NCBI RefSeq assembly: GCF_032823475.1
Contig: NZ_CP127915.1
Coordinates: 930,001-994,000 of the forward strand
Length of the DNA stretch: 64,000 bases
Direction: 5' to 3'
DNA from: Acinetobacter sp. SAAs474
GTDB lineage: Bacteria; Pseudomonadota; Gammaproteobacteria; Pseudomonadales; Moraxellaceae
Shown: in pieces, positions 27,759 to 36,363 of the stretch
Layout: each line of letters opens with the position of its first letter
Position numbering within the stretch: position 1 is the stretch's first letter
The notes under the pieces: generated by a model
Databases searched by the model: none
Told to the model about the DNA's origin: nothing
The model's input: the letters and a program-made list of their open reading frames with translations, nothing else
Program-made: the position numbers and the translations under genes

Positions 27759-30188
27759 CTATTCCCAGCTAAAAATAGCTTCTTTTACCACATAAGCTTT
27801 AAGTGCATTTTTTCTAGCTGGTACTCTCACAGTCTTACTAGTCTTACCTGTGTCATGCTCTAACAGCTTTTCAATAAGTAGGGCATTAGCTACTTTTTTA
27901 CTATCGTGTCCTTTACATACTTCATTTTTAAATTGCTCAGGTAACACAATAAATAATTTTTCACCTTTCTCTATTTTCCAGTAGCCCACTCGATTAATAA
28001 TTTTCTCGATACTTTCAATATCGGGGGTAATTGCTTCAAATCGGCTAGATTCATACGCCTCTAAAAAGGCTTTAACCGCTAAAATATATTCTCTATCTTG
28101 ATAATTCCCAACATACTCAAAGCCATTGACCCATGTATTAAAAACAGTTTTTACAGCATCAAACGCCGTGCCTGCTTTCCATCCTGTTATCCCTGCTTGA
28201 GTAGCAAGTTCGCCTGCAACTGCAAGTAGAGCAAAAGTGTTAGCTACACGACTTATATGTCCTTGCTGTATGTCTGCAATCAATTCAAGGTTATATTGCT
28301 CTAATAGCTGTTTAGCCTGTGCCATTACCTTATCTTTATGACTGGTTAGATAATCTAGCCATACCATGCCTGCAACGCCATAAAACTGATTAGAATGCTC
28401 TACAAGCTGTCTTGATTGTTTTGCACCATCTTCAGCAAAATCAATCTGATCGAATAAACCATATTCTGACTGGTCAACATCAATATCAATTAATCGAACC
28501 TCTTGTCCTAATTTAGTTTTTTGTCCGCTTTCTTGCATAATTTCTTTTAAGCTTTTCTCACCAGTAGACATAAAAATAAGTTTCCATTTATACGGCGCTC
28601 TAGCTGTAATTTGCTTTGTTAAACGTGCTTTACCTTTACCATTTGCAAGCATATAAACAATATTGCCAAGCTCTTTAGGGTTTGATATTTCCCCGATCTC
28701 GTCCAAACCTAAAAAGCTGTCATTGTAGCTATAGGCTGTATGCTCTAAAGCATTACCTGTTGAACGCCATGTTTTATGATGCCTTTCAGGATTACCCCAT
28801 ACACTACAAGCGACATATAAAGCCGTAGTTTTGCCTTTAGATGATTGACCTTTGAAGTGTATGCCTGCACCTATTTGTTGCTCCAATGGTGTAAGCAATT
28901 GCCCTGCAAAAGCTGAACACATAGCCACGACCAACTTAGAATGACTAGCAATAGGCATAGAAATATTGTTTTGCCATTGCTCAAGTGTTCCTTTGTTTTG
29001 GTAGCTACTCTCAACTCCCTGTGTAGTTTGATATACAACTAAATCACTCTTTTTATGCTGTCCGATCTGCTTATTCGGTAATACATAAACATCATCATGC
29101 CATCCAGCACGTTCTACACATAAAGCACGTTTAGCAGTCGGGTAACTCATTAAGTAGCTTTGTAGTAAGTTTCTTGCTTTACCACTGGGAGCAATTACCA
29201 CGCCTTGATTAGCTAAATCTTTTCTAAGTTCTACACCATCAGATTGGAAAAACTCCATAGATAAGGCTTGAGTGTGTTTAACGCCATCAGCATCATGCCA
29301 TTCTAATAAGCGTCCCCATGCATTACTTGATGAATCTCTCGTTTGTGCCAATACATGAATAGGACTTGAGATATATTGCTTATATTCGTTGTCTTTTGAC
29401 TGTTCAATGTAATACAAGCCATCCTTTAAAAGATGAAATACACCATCACCATAACGGAAAGGCTTAGCTAAATGACCTTTAGGCAATATCTCTTTTTTAG
29501 GAAGTAGCTCTACTGCTTCATCAATAAACGCCGTGATTTCTTCAACTGCTTCAAATTGTGATAAATCAGTGTGAAAAAGATTTCCTTCAACTTCCATACT
29601 TTGATTAATCAATCTCACAGCCGTGTTTTGTTCAAGCTGCTGGAATGGCTCAAGCTGTATATGTTCGGCTCTCACTGGCATATATAACTGTGTATAGCCT
29701 GCCTTGTATAATTGCTGAATAACAAATTGTATTTGCTCAAAATCAAACGGCTTGAGTTCTGTTAAATTTTTATTGCATAGAGTGGGTAATACCGCCAGTA
29801 CCACTGCATAACCTGTTTGAGCAATCTTAAAGAATGCCTCTAGGTGATAAGTAATAATAATCGGCTTGTCGTGGTGCAAATCACCATAACTGGCAAAGCC
29901 CTTAGCTATGCTTCCCTCTGTAAACTCTACACGCTTTCCATCATTTAACACGGCGTATTGAATCAGCTCTAAACGTCCGTTATAGATCGGCAGCATTAAA
30001 GGCTGAATATACTCAACATCATTAATATCTAATATATTGGGATTAATACAGATCGGCTTTAAAGGACTGCCAAAACGCTGAATAATTGAATTCTGTAAAT
30101 ACTGTGCATCGTGTGGCATCAACTCCATACAATCAGCTATAATCTGATCGGGTGTTATTTGTTGTTGGGGGGTGTCGTGATTAAGCAT
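27759..30188 (-). CDS. DUF927-domain ATPase, probable satellite replication helicase/primase
   Basis: 809 residues. The central to C-terminal DUF927 ATPase has Walker A GQSSKGKTT (about residues 447-455), Walker B-like FLGLDEIGE (492-500) and the conserved GKARLTKQ block. The first 230 residues contain stretches such as IAKGFASYGDLH and PIIITYHLEAFFKIA, suggestive of a TOPRIM/primase-like region but too divergent for a firm call. DUF927 proteins are commonly phage- or satellite-encoded replication helicases. The stop lies immediately beside the iteron block. Confidence 0.85.
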   Translation of the reverse strand: MLNHDTPQQQITPDQIIADCMELMPHDAQYLQNSIIQRFGSPLKPICINPNILDINDVEYIQPLMLPIYNGRLELIQYAVLNDGKRVEFTEGSIAKGFASYGDLHHDKPIIITYHLEAFFKIAQTGYAVVLAVLPTLCNKNLTELKPFDFEQIQFVIQQLYKAGYTQLYMPVRAEHIQLEPFQQLEQNTAVRLINQSMEVEGNLFHTDLSQFEAVEEITAFIDEAVELLPKKEILPKGHLAKPFRYGDGVFHLLKDGLYYIEQSKDNEYKQYISSPIHVLAQTRDSSSNAWGRLLEWHDADGVKHTQALSMEFFQSDGVELRKDLANQGVVIAPSGKARNLLQSYLMSYPTAKRALCVERAGWHDDVYVLPNKQIGQHKKSDLVVYQTTQGVESSYQNKGTLEQWQNNISMPIASHSKLVVAMCSAFAGQLLTPLEQQIGAGIHFKGQSSKGKTTALYVACSVWGNPERHHKTWRSTGNALEHTAYSYNDSFLGLDEIGEISNPKELGNIVYMLANGKGKARLTKQITARAPYKWKLIFMSTGEKSLKEIMQESGQKTKLGQEVRLIDIDVDQSEYGLFDQIDFAEDGAKQSRQLVEHSNQFYGVAGMVWLDYLTSHKDKVMAQAKQLLEQYNLELIADIQQGHISRVANTFALLAVAGELATQAGITGWKAGTAFDAVKTVFNTWVNGFEYVGNYQDREYILAVKAFLEAYESSRFEAITPDIESIEKIINRVGYWKIEKGEKLFIVLPEQFKNEVCKGHDSKKVANALLIEKLLEHDTGKTSKTVRVPARKNALKAYVVKEAIFSWE

Positions 30189-30420
30189 TGCAACACTCCT
30201 TTTTATTTGCCTGTTGTTCTACTTCCCATTTTTCAAAAGTATTCTTAACAATAAAAAAACTTTTATGTGGAAAAGATTGCATTAAATTATTCTTATGTTT
30301 TTTCGCTTCTTGAAGTTCTATAAAACGACCATTTTCAGAACTTGGATGATAGCCAATAGGTGAATTATCATCCGCAATAACAACTGAAAAATAGCTAAGA
30401 TATTGACTAAAACTAGGCAT
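30181..30420 (-). CDS. Small island protein (79 aa), unknown
   Basis: Overlaps the start of the DUF927 gene by 8 bp, so it is translationally coupled to it. The sequence (MPSFSQYLSYFSVVIADDN ... QANKKECCNA) is not recognised. No membrane segment is evident. Confidence 0.6.
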   Translation of the reverse strand: MPSFSQYLSYFSVVIADDNSPIGYHPSSENGRFIELQEAKKHKNNLMQSFPHKSFFIVKNTFEKWEVEQQANKKECCNA

Positions 30421-30422
30421 GG

Positions 30423-30743
30423 TTAATGCGCTCCTGAATTATTTAAAGGAGCTTTACCATTCACGACCAAGTGAGGGTGGCAAAGCTGGAAAGGGTTGGT
30501 CGACCAGTAATTCAGGTAACTGGCACACTCGAAAGTGTCCCCCTCTAGCTTCACCATAAAGATATGCAGACGCATAGAGAGATTACACATACAAAAAAAG
30601 CCCACTAAGCGGACTGTATGCGCTGAATATTTATAGCCGACCAAAGCTAACCTTGAGATTTTGCTCAAAGCCCGACAAATATAACCATACTTAGGCATGT
30701 TAGCAATATCGAATAATTTATTTTGCATTCTAAATACCTCCAA
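30423..30743 (-). CDS. Small island protein (about 100 aa), unknown
   Basis: Cysteine- and methionine-containing frame (MQNKLFDIANMPKYGY ... VVNGKAPLNNSGAH). The stretch VRLVGFFCMCNLSMRLHIFMV is hydrophobic. It vaguely recalls Ash-type proteins of P4-like satellites, but I cannot confirm that. The start is either 30743 or the internal ATG at 30728 (MQNKLF). It overlaps the rha stop region by 14 bp or abuts it, consistent with one operon. Confidence 0.45.
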   Translation of the reverse strand: MEVFRMQNKLFDIANMPKYGYICRALSKISRLALVGYKYSAHTVRLVGFFCMCNLSMRLHIFMVKLEGDTFECASYLNYWSTNPFQLCHPHLVVNGKAPLNNSGAH

Positions 30744-31419
30744 ACAATGCCAATAAGTTCACCCCATAAACATCCGACCATGCTTGTGCTGGGTAGGTAT
30801 TTACTTTGCCATAACGGTCATCATGTACCTTTTGAGGTTTTACGCCGTGAGCCTTGCACCACTTATTTAATGCCTGCCATGTGTATTCCTTACCAGTTAA
30901 ACGCTCTACAGCTAAAACCGTAGCATTACGTTTACTTTGTCCTAACTTATCTTTTAAGCGTGTGTTTTCCTGTACGGCGTTACTTGCTGTTGCCATTGCT
31001 GTAGCAGTCTTTTTATCACTGATATAAGCCTTAGTTTTAACTGCAATCTCACGCTCTAATTGTGCTTGCTGTAATTGTTCGTGAGTATCTGCTAAGACTC
31101 TTAATGCAGTAGGTAGGTCTTGGGGTAAGTTGAATACTGGATTTAATTGTTGTTCTAATTCTTGCCATCTATCCACAATATGCGCCGTAAATTCAGGAGA
31201 TAAACGAGCAACAACCACAAAGCTATCTCGCTTGTTTAATTCGTAGTAATCAAACCATTGCCCCCGATATTCAAATTTAAGTGGCTCAAGTTGAGCGTCT
31301 AAAATTCCATCAGATATTAAGTCACGAATAACTCTACAAACATTTTTATGTTCTTTGCCTGTCAGCTCTGCAATTTCACGGCTAGACATTTTTAATACTG
31401 GATTCATTAATTGATTCAT
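30730..31419 (-). CDS. Rha family phage regulatory protein
   Basis: 229 residues. The N-terminal Rha domain (MSSREIAELTGKEHKNVCRVIRDL ... YELNKRDSFVVVARLSPEFTAHIVDRWQELE) covers about residues 11-90. A coiled region and a C-terminal KilA-C/antirepressor-like block follow (LTGKEYTWQALNKWCKAHGV). Such proteins modulate phage repression or host takeover. The start MNQLMNP at 31419 is close to the family start. Confidence 0.85.
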   Translation of the reverse strand: MNQLMNPVLKMSSREIAELTGKEHKNVCRVIRDLISDGILDAQLEPLKFEYRGQWFDYYELNKRDSFVVVARLSPEFTAHIVDRWQELEQQLNPVFNLPQDLPTALRVLADTHEQLQQAQLEREIAVKTKAYISDKKTATAMATASNAVQENTRLKDKLGQSKRNATVLAVERLTGKEYTWQALNKWCKAHGVKPQKVHDDRYGKVNTYPAQAWSDVYGVNLLALFGGI

Positions 31420-31429
31420 TTTCTAGCCC

Positions 31430-31798
31430 TCATTGCACACGGTTAAGATTGATATTTAAATTAATCAAAATGCCATCATTCGATAAACCTACTTGCTGTC
31501 GGTTATCCATCATGGTTAAGAGGCTTTGTTCTGCTTCTTCAAAACTGATACCAAAGTGATTGGCAATATCTTCAAGGCGGTACATGGGTTCGCCATCATC
31601 TGTATAAGCACTGACTGGCGGTAGTAGCTTTAACTCTTTAGCCTTTTGGTGCATTTCCTTTTTGATGCTCTCAGGTGTGTAGTGCATCGTTAAAACAAAT
31701 GCTTGCTCTGTAATAGGGTGGTCATCACCATACTGTTTAACCATTGCTTTGTAATGGTCAAAGGCTTTGAAAAATTCAGGGTCTACATGCTCAGTCAT
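31430..31798 (-). CDS. Island hypothetical protein (122 aa)
   Basis: Start MTEHVDPEFFKAFDHY at 31798 overlaps the Bro-N gene stop by 8 bp, a coupled arrangement; the frame extends 5 residues further to 31813. Helical with a segment YRLEDIANHFGISFEEAEQSLL that looks like a helix-turn-helix, so it may be a small DNA-binding protein. Family unknown. Confidence 0.6.
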   Translation of the reverse strand: MTEHVDPEFFKAFDHYKAMVKQYGDDHPITEQAFVLTMHYTPESIKKEMHQKAKELKLLPPVSAYTDDGEPMYRLEDIANHFGISFEEAEQSLLTMMDNRQQVGLSNDGILINLNINLNRVQ

Positions 31799-32306
31799 TG
31801 TGTATACCCTCAAAAGTTAATTGAATATTTGCCTTACATGCTTGTATGCGCTTGGCATTTAAATGCTTCTCTCGTTTACGCTTATGCATCCCATGACTGT
31901 GAAACGTGCCTTTATCTTTAGATAAATTTTCTTCCATACAAATACGGTTTAATTCATCAAAAGCAGTTTGTCTTGCTGTTGGTGAATAACTGCCTGTCTT
32001 TCTAATAACTGGCAATACTTCATTAAATACCCAATCTTGAAAATTCAGTGCTTCAAGTTTGTTAGATCGGAAAATAATGCGGTATAGGTTCGGCTCATTA
32101 ATAAACTTCACTTTCTGAGTACCGCCATTTGTAAGGATGTGGCAATCTGCCATACCCTTTGAATCTAGCTCTCGTAATAATCGTGAGCTTCGATCTACTG
32201 ATAAAACACTACATACATCAGTCAGACAAAATAGAGGCTCACCATTTGCACCATAAACAATACGAACGCCGTGATTATTAAAATTAAAGATAGTTGGCTT
32301 CATCAT
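31791..32306 (-). CDS. Bro-N domain antirepressor-like protein
   Basis: 171 residues. The Bro-N domain fills about residues 4-110, with VRIVYGANGEPLFCLTDVCSVLSV, then NEPNLYRIIFRSNKLEALNFQDWVFNEVLPVIRKTGSY, which are its signature blocks. The remaining tail is basic. Typical of phage and satellite antirepressors. Start overlaps the upstream gene stop by one base (ATG at 32304-32306). Confidence 0.88.
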   Translation of the reverse strand: MMKPTIFNFNNHGVRIVYGANGEPLFCLTDVCSVLSVDRSSRLLRELDSKGMADCHILTNGGTQKVKFINEPNLYRIIFRSNKLEALNFQDWVFNEVLPVIRKTGSYSPTARQTAFDELNRICMEENLSKDKGTFHSHGMHKRKREKHLNAKRIQACKANIQLTFEGIHND

Positions 32307-32515
32307 TACACCCCTTTCAATTCATAACGTGCATGAGTACCAGTGCCCGAATTATTACGCTCGTTATAGGTCAAAATCTCATGGCCTTGATTGCGTAAAC
32401 GCTTGATGATTGCACTCAGGCGGTAACATTTATAAAGTCGGATTGCATCTACTTGAGTAATGCTTCGGCCTTGCTTGAGGTGTTCTAAAACTTGGGTTAC
32501 TTGGGTGTTATTCAT
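32306..32515 (-). CDS. Small winged-helix DNA-binding protein (69 aa)
   Basis: The sequence TQVDAIRLYKCYRLSAIIKRLRNQGHEI is the recognisable phage helix-turn-helix pattern (HTH_39-like) near residues 19-46, followed by a wing (THARYELKGV). Abuts the Bro-N gene and probably belongs to the same transcript; likely a regulator or replication accessory. Confidence 0.75.
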   Translation of the reverse strand: MNNTQVTQVLEHLKQGRSITQVDAIRLYKCYRLSAIIKRLRNQGHEILTYNERNNSGTGTHARYELKGV

Positions 32516-32518
32516 GGT

Positions 32519-32896
32519 TTAAGCCCCTATTTTTATGTCATCAAGTAGGGTTAAAAGGTGGTGCATAGCCTGTTGTTCGGTATCAAGTAAGTGGACGATC
32601 TGCTTAGGTGATACATGCGTATTTTTAAGGCGTGTCGGGCGTATATATTCCATCAGTGCATTAATGCGCTTTCTGACTAGCTCGGAATATTCCATCGGTT
32701 CATCAATGCCAGCTTTGAGGCTTCTTTGATATTGGTTATCCAGTACGCCGTACAAATCATTTAATTGCTCAGATACTTTCTTAAGCTGGTCATGGTTTAT
32801 GACTGTGACTAAATCACGGTTATAAATATCTTTTGCCACTGCACTAAGCTGTCGGCTTGCATTTAAGGCAATAGACTTAATTTGTGTTTTGGTCAT
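32519..32896 (-). CDS. Island hypothetical protein (125 aa)
   Basis: The start MTKTQIKSIALNASRQL at 32896 overlaps the AlpA-like stop at 32899 closely; a longer frame to 32929 adds 11 residues. Helical and charged with no recognised domain. Three bases separate it from the downstream HTH gene. Confidence 0.6.
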   Translation of the reverse strand: MTKTQIKSIALNASRQLSAVAKDIYNRDLVTVINHDQLKKVSEQLNDLYGVLDNQYQRSLKAGIDEPMEYSELVRKRINALMEYIRPTRLKNTHVSPKQIVHLLDTEQQAMHHLLTLLDDIKIGA

Positions 32897-32898
32897 GC

Positions 32899-33186
32899 TT
32901 AAGCCTCCAATCCTTTGGACTGCATCCATGCTTTAACATCTGATAAACGCCATACAGTTACGCTGTCTGATAGTTTAATAGGAGAGGGGAACTCACCACG
33001 CTTGACCCACTTCCATATAGTTTTATCAGATACACCAATTAAACCTTTTGAGGCTGGGCGAGCATTAATATTCTTAGTTTTGCCTTTGTTGATACCGCTT
33101 TTATAGGTGTGAGTGGTTGCTTGCTTTTCGGGGTAATTAGCAAGGTCTTTGATTCTTAAAAATTGATCTGTATTGAGAGATGACAT
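32899..33186 (-). CDS. AlpA-like helix-turn-helix regulator or excisionase
   Basis: 95 residues with the MerR/AlpA-type core GVSDKTIWKWVKRGEFPSPIKLSDSVTVWRLSDVKAWMQSK in the C-terminal half. In P4-like elements AlpA proteins activate the integrase and promote excision. It is the first gene of the regulatory block, reading away from the coiled-coil gene and integrase on the same strand. Confidence 0.85.
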   Translation of the reverse strand: MSSLNTDQFLRIKDLANYPEKQATTHTYKSGINKGKTKNINARPASKGLIGVSDKTIWKWVKRGEFPSPIKLSDSVTVWRLSDVKAWMQSKGLEA

Positions 33187-33341
33187 ATCTACCCATCCTA
33201 TTTAGTGAAAAAAATAGATAGCCTTTGCACTTCATTGCATTGGCTTGATGGATATATGAAAGCAAATAAAAATAAAGGTAGCCTAGCTACCTAAATGCAA
33301 AAAGTAGCTAACCTTACCTTAGCTACCTTATTAAATATCAA

Positions 33342-34526
33342 TTACTTATTGAATTTTTTTCTTCTATCTACATGCCAACTTTCAAAAGGTGATGTAATCT
33401 CTCTTAGTCTTTTAACCTTAAGTTCGTTTTTATCTTTATATGGGGTGTTGCGAATAATCCAAAAATTAGCTTTATTGGTATGATTACCTTGTTCAGTTTC
33501 ATTTTCGATATATAGGTGCTCCCATAACTGTATGCAATATACTAAATCAGGCGCATATCTTTCTATTTTAGTTTCATCAAAAATTAAATCTAAAAGATTG
33601 CTCGTTTTTTGTTTAGTATGTAATTGCTCTGATTCTAATTGTTCAATTCTAGTTTTAAGTTGGCTAATTTCATTGTTTGCTCTGTGCTTATCTAAAATAA
33701 GTTCAAAAGCTTCACTACTTTCTTTTTGAATCCCTTTTGCTAATTGCTCAATTTGAGCATCTTTTTCAACAACTTTCTCTTTTAATTTTTCGACTTCTAC
33801 TTGTAGTGATTGGTAGTCCAATATGAGCAAAGACGATTGTGATTTTTCTTCATGTAACTTATGTTCTAGTTGTTCAATTTTTTTAAGTAACTCTTGATTC
33901 TTTTGCTTATATTCTTCATCTACAGTGCATTCTATAGCTGGATTCTTCACACTAATATTCTGTTGTGATATATCATTTTTTTTATCTTCATCATTCAAAT
34001 ATTGTTTTATATCATCCCAAAAATGGTAATCAGGCTCTTGTGAAGGTATCGAAAGGTTTAGATAGTATTCTTCATAGCTTACTTGTTCTTCTTTTTCTAA
34101 TACTATCGGCTCAAATATAGTATTGGATAATTTTAAGGCTTCTTTAATATCCTTATTTTCAAAAAAAGCCTTTCTCTCCCAGTATGTTTCTATACAGCCA
34201 TTATGGTACTTTGCAAATTTTGTGATTGTTCTAGCTGAATATGATTGCATTTCATTTTCAGCTATATATTGTAGCCATGAAAATGCATCATTATCGCCTA
34301 CCCAAGTGGTTTCGCCACCTTGATAAGCCTCGAAGCTAGTCTGAACTATTTTATGGTCTGTGCTTCTTGAGTGACTATAAAGATGAATATACATGTCTTT
34401 ATTGAGTAGATAAGTAGAAACTTCCCAAATATTAGAATTAGTTTCTTTGGCTAGTAATTCTATTGCTTCTTTAAGACTTATATAGTTTTTATCATTTTCT
34501 GTATTAATTAATGCCATTAATCCCAT
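33342..34526 (-). CDS. 394-aa coiled-coil protein, probable island cargo
   Basis: Unrecognised. The N-terminal 170 residues are mixed alpha/beta (ISLKEAIELLAKETNSNIWEVSTYLLNK ... YWERKAFF), a region reminiscent of sequences in other phage-island proteins. Residues about 205-310 form a long coiled coil (EQLEHKLHEEKSQ, VEVEKLKEKVVEKDAQIEQL). The last 85 residues form a compact domain (APDLVYCIQLWEHLYIENE ... LKVKRLREITSPFESW). It sits alone between integrase and AlpA, the usual cargo position of P4-like satellites. Function, perhaps anti-phage or DNA-binding, is not shown. Confidence 0.75.
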   Translation of the reverse strand: MGLMALINTENDKNYISLKEAIELLAKETNSNIWEVSTYLLNKDMYIHLYSHSRSTDHKIVQTSFEAYQGGETTWVGDNDAFSWLQYIAENEMQSYSARTITKFAKYHNGCIETYWERKAFFENKDIKEALKLSNTIFEPIVLEKEEQVSYEEYYLNLSIPSQEPDYHFWDDIKQYLNDEDKKNDISQQNISVKNPAIECTVDEEYKQKNQELLKKIEQLEHKLHEEKSQSSLLILDYQSLQVEVEKLKEKVVEKDAQIEQLAKGIQKESSEAFELILDKHRANNEISQLKTRIEQLESEQLHTKQKTSNLLDLIFDETKIERYAPDLVYCIQLWEHLYIENETEQGNHTNKANFWIIRNTPYKDKNELKVKRLREITSPFESWHVDRRKKFNK

Positions 34527-34670
34527 TCATGCCTCCCACAGCACCCCCAAAGAAGACTAGGTAAACAAGTTGGGTACTTGCTTGTCGGATGCCTCCTATA
34601 CCTAGCTGAATCAATATATCAAATATTTAGGTAATTGCCAGTTATTGCATGTCCTAGCTTGTCGCTTTAT

Positions 34671-35876
34671 TTATGCACGTTTATTTTTAGGGAATGGGAC
34701 AACATTATGTCTAAGGCTATCTATAAAATTAGCCCATTCTTGCATCATTTTAGTTCTGTACTGTAAATGCTGAGCATGGTTATAAGCCTGTGACACGGCG
34801 TTACCAGTCTTATGAGCAAGTTGCACCTCAATAGCATCATGCATATAGCCTTGTTCATGTAGGGTAGTAGATGCCAGTCCCCTAAATCCATGACCAGTCA
34901 TTTTGCCCATATAGCCCATTGTTCTAATTGCGCTTAATAATGAATTATTACTGATCTGTTTCGCCGTGCTGTGGTTATAAAACACGAATTGTTTATGACC
35001 AGTTAAAGGATGTAATTCTTTTAAAATCTCTATAGCTTGAGTAGATAGAGGGACAATGTGAGGCTCTGCCATTTTCATTTTATGTGCTGGGATTCGCCAT
35101 AATTTACTTTCAAAATCTACTTCGTCCCATTCCATATTGACAAGCTCGCCAGTTCTTACAAAAGTCAGCGTCATAAACTGTAGAGCCGATTTAACTAAGA
35201 AACTGCCGTGATATTTATCCATACGGAGTAAGAAAGGCGGAAATTCAGATATATCTAATCTCGCCATATTCTTAACCTTTCTAGGCTTTAAGGCTTCATG
35301 TAAATGTGGAGTAGGGTCATTCTCAATAATTCCTTTACGGATTGCATAGCGGAAAACACGTCCCACCAGTGGTATGGAGCGTTTAGCCATCTCTTGAGCA
35401 CCTCGAGCTTCAATCTTTTGGGCACACTCTAAAATATCTTTGCCTTTGAGCTGGTCAATAGGTGTATTACCAATAAAGGGAAATATATCTTTTTCAAATA
35501 CGGATAAATCACGTAAATAGGTAGCCTCTTTAATTAAATCTTTTCTATTTTCCATCCATTCGATAGTAAGCGTTTTAAATAGAGTGCTTTCATCCTCTAC
35601 CTGTTTGTTTTCTTTTTTATTTTCGGATGGGTCAATGCCGTTGGCTAAAAGTTGTCTTGATCGTAAATGGCTAATTCGTGCTTGTGCCAAGCTCATAAAT
35701 TCATAAGAACCTAAAGTAATATTCTTTTGCTTTCCATTAAAACGATAGGCATATATCCAAGTCATGCGTCCATTTGGGAATACATGCAATTGTAAGCCGT
35801 TGCCATCACTGTATTTATCAGGTTTTTTGGTATTGGTAGGAGGCTTTAAACGTCTTATTTTTGAATCGGTTAGCAT
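34671..35876 (-). CDS. int: P4-type tyrosine integrase
   Basis: 401 residues. An N-terminal DUF4102 arm-binding domain (MLTDSKIRRLKPP ... LAQAR) is followed by a core-binding domain and a catalytic domain with Arg241 (FVRTGEL), His329 and Arg332 (HGFRGLAS), His355 (LAHKTG) and the nucleophile Tyr365 (QAYNHA). All catalytic residues are intact. It lies 270 bp from the tRNA-Ser attachment repeat, the standard position for tRNA-targeting integrases. Confidence 0.96.
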   Translation of the reverse strand: MLTDSKIRRLKPPTNTKKPDKYSDGNGLQLHVFPNGRMTWIYAYRFNGKQKNITLGSYEFMSLAQARISHLRSRQLLANGIDPSENKKENKQVEDESTLFKTLTIEWMENRKDLIKEATYLRDLSVFEKDIFPFIGNTPIDQLKGKDILECAQKIEARGAQEMAKRSIPLVGRVFRYAIRKGIIENDPTPHLHEALKPRKVKNMARLDISEFPPFLLRMDKYHGSFLVKSALQFMTLTFVRTGELVNMEWDEVDFESKLWRIPAHKMKMAEPHIVPLSTQAIEILKELHPLTGHKQFVFYNHSTAKQISNNSLLSAIRTMGYMGKMTGHGFRGLASTTLHEQGYMHDAIEVQLAHKTGNAVSQAYNHAQHLQYRTKMMQEWANFIDSLRHNVVPFPKNKRA

Positions 35877-36145
35877 TAGAAATACCTCATTTGTTGGTAT
35901 AGGACTGCTAATCTTGGATTTATACCAACAAAAGTGGGTAAAAGGGGGGATTTAAGCCTAAAACCATCATTGAAAGAAGTTCATTTGTTGGTATAAAAAG
36001 GCTACTTTTAATTTAATACCAACAGTTATACCAACACTATACCAACGATTGCACGTTATTGCACTTCTTTGCATAGGGCATTAAAAAAGGCTTAATCCCT
36101 TTAGAATTAAGCCTTTCGATACTGCTTTGGATTGCAGTTCTTTGC

Positions 36146-36166
36146 AATTTGGCGGTGAAAGAGGGA
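36146..36166. repeat. Right attachment-site repeat of the island
   Basis: Identical to 25780-25800 over 21 bases; bases 36150-36166 are the 3' end of tRNA-Ser. Crossover here preserves an intact tRNA gene on the right. Confidence 0.9.
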
Positions 36167-36240
36167 TTCGAACCCTCGATACGCTATTAACGTATACACA
36201 CTTTCCAGGCGTGCTCCTTCAGCCACTCGGACACTTCACC
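36150..36240 (-). tRNA. tRNA-Ser(GGA), integration target
   Basis: 91 nt with encoded CCA. It begins GGTGAAGTGTCCGAGTGG, has anticodon GGA in the loop CTGGAAA, a long variable arm as expected for serine, and a T loop GTTCGAATC. Its 3' end is the island attachment site. Confidence 0.97.
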
Positions 36241-36363
36241 ATTTAGGCTGTGGATAATACCCAAAAAATATCCCTCTGCCAAGCTGAAACAATTGATTTG
36301 CGGAATTTTTTTGTTTGTAGTGTTATGATTCGCAAAAATAGTGTCTAAATTTGAAGACAAAGT

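Larger units (their letters stand above)
25780..36166. mobile_element. Integrated phage-satellite-like island at tRNA-Ser
   Basis: A 10.4-kb element between 21-bp direct repeats at 25780-25800 and 36146-36166; the right copy is the tRNA-Ser 3' end with its CCA. All recognisable genes are on the minus strand: integrase, coiled-coil protein, AlpA-like, three small regulators, Rha, small proteins, DUF927 helicase, SSB. An iteron block lies before ssb and a 1.3-kb non-coding arm after it. No capsid, tail or terminase gene is seen. It resembles P4-like satellites in gene logic, though no specific relative is claimed. Confidence 0.85.
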
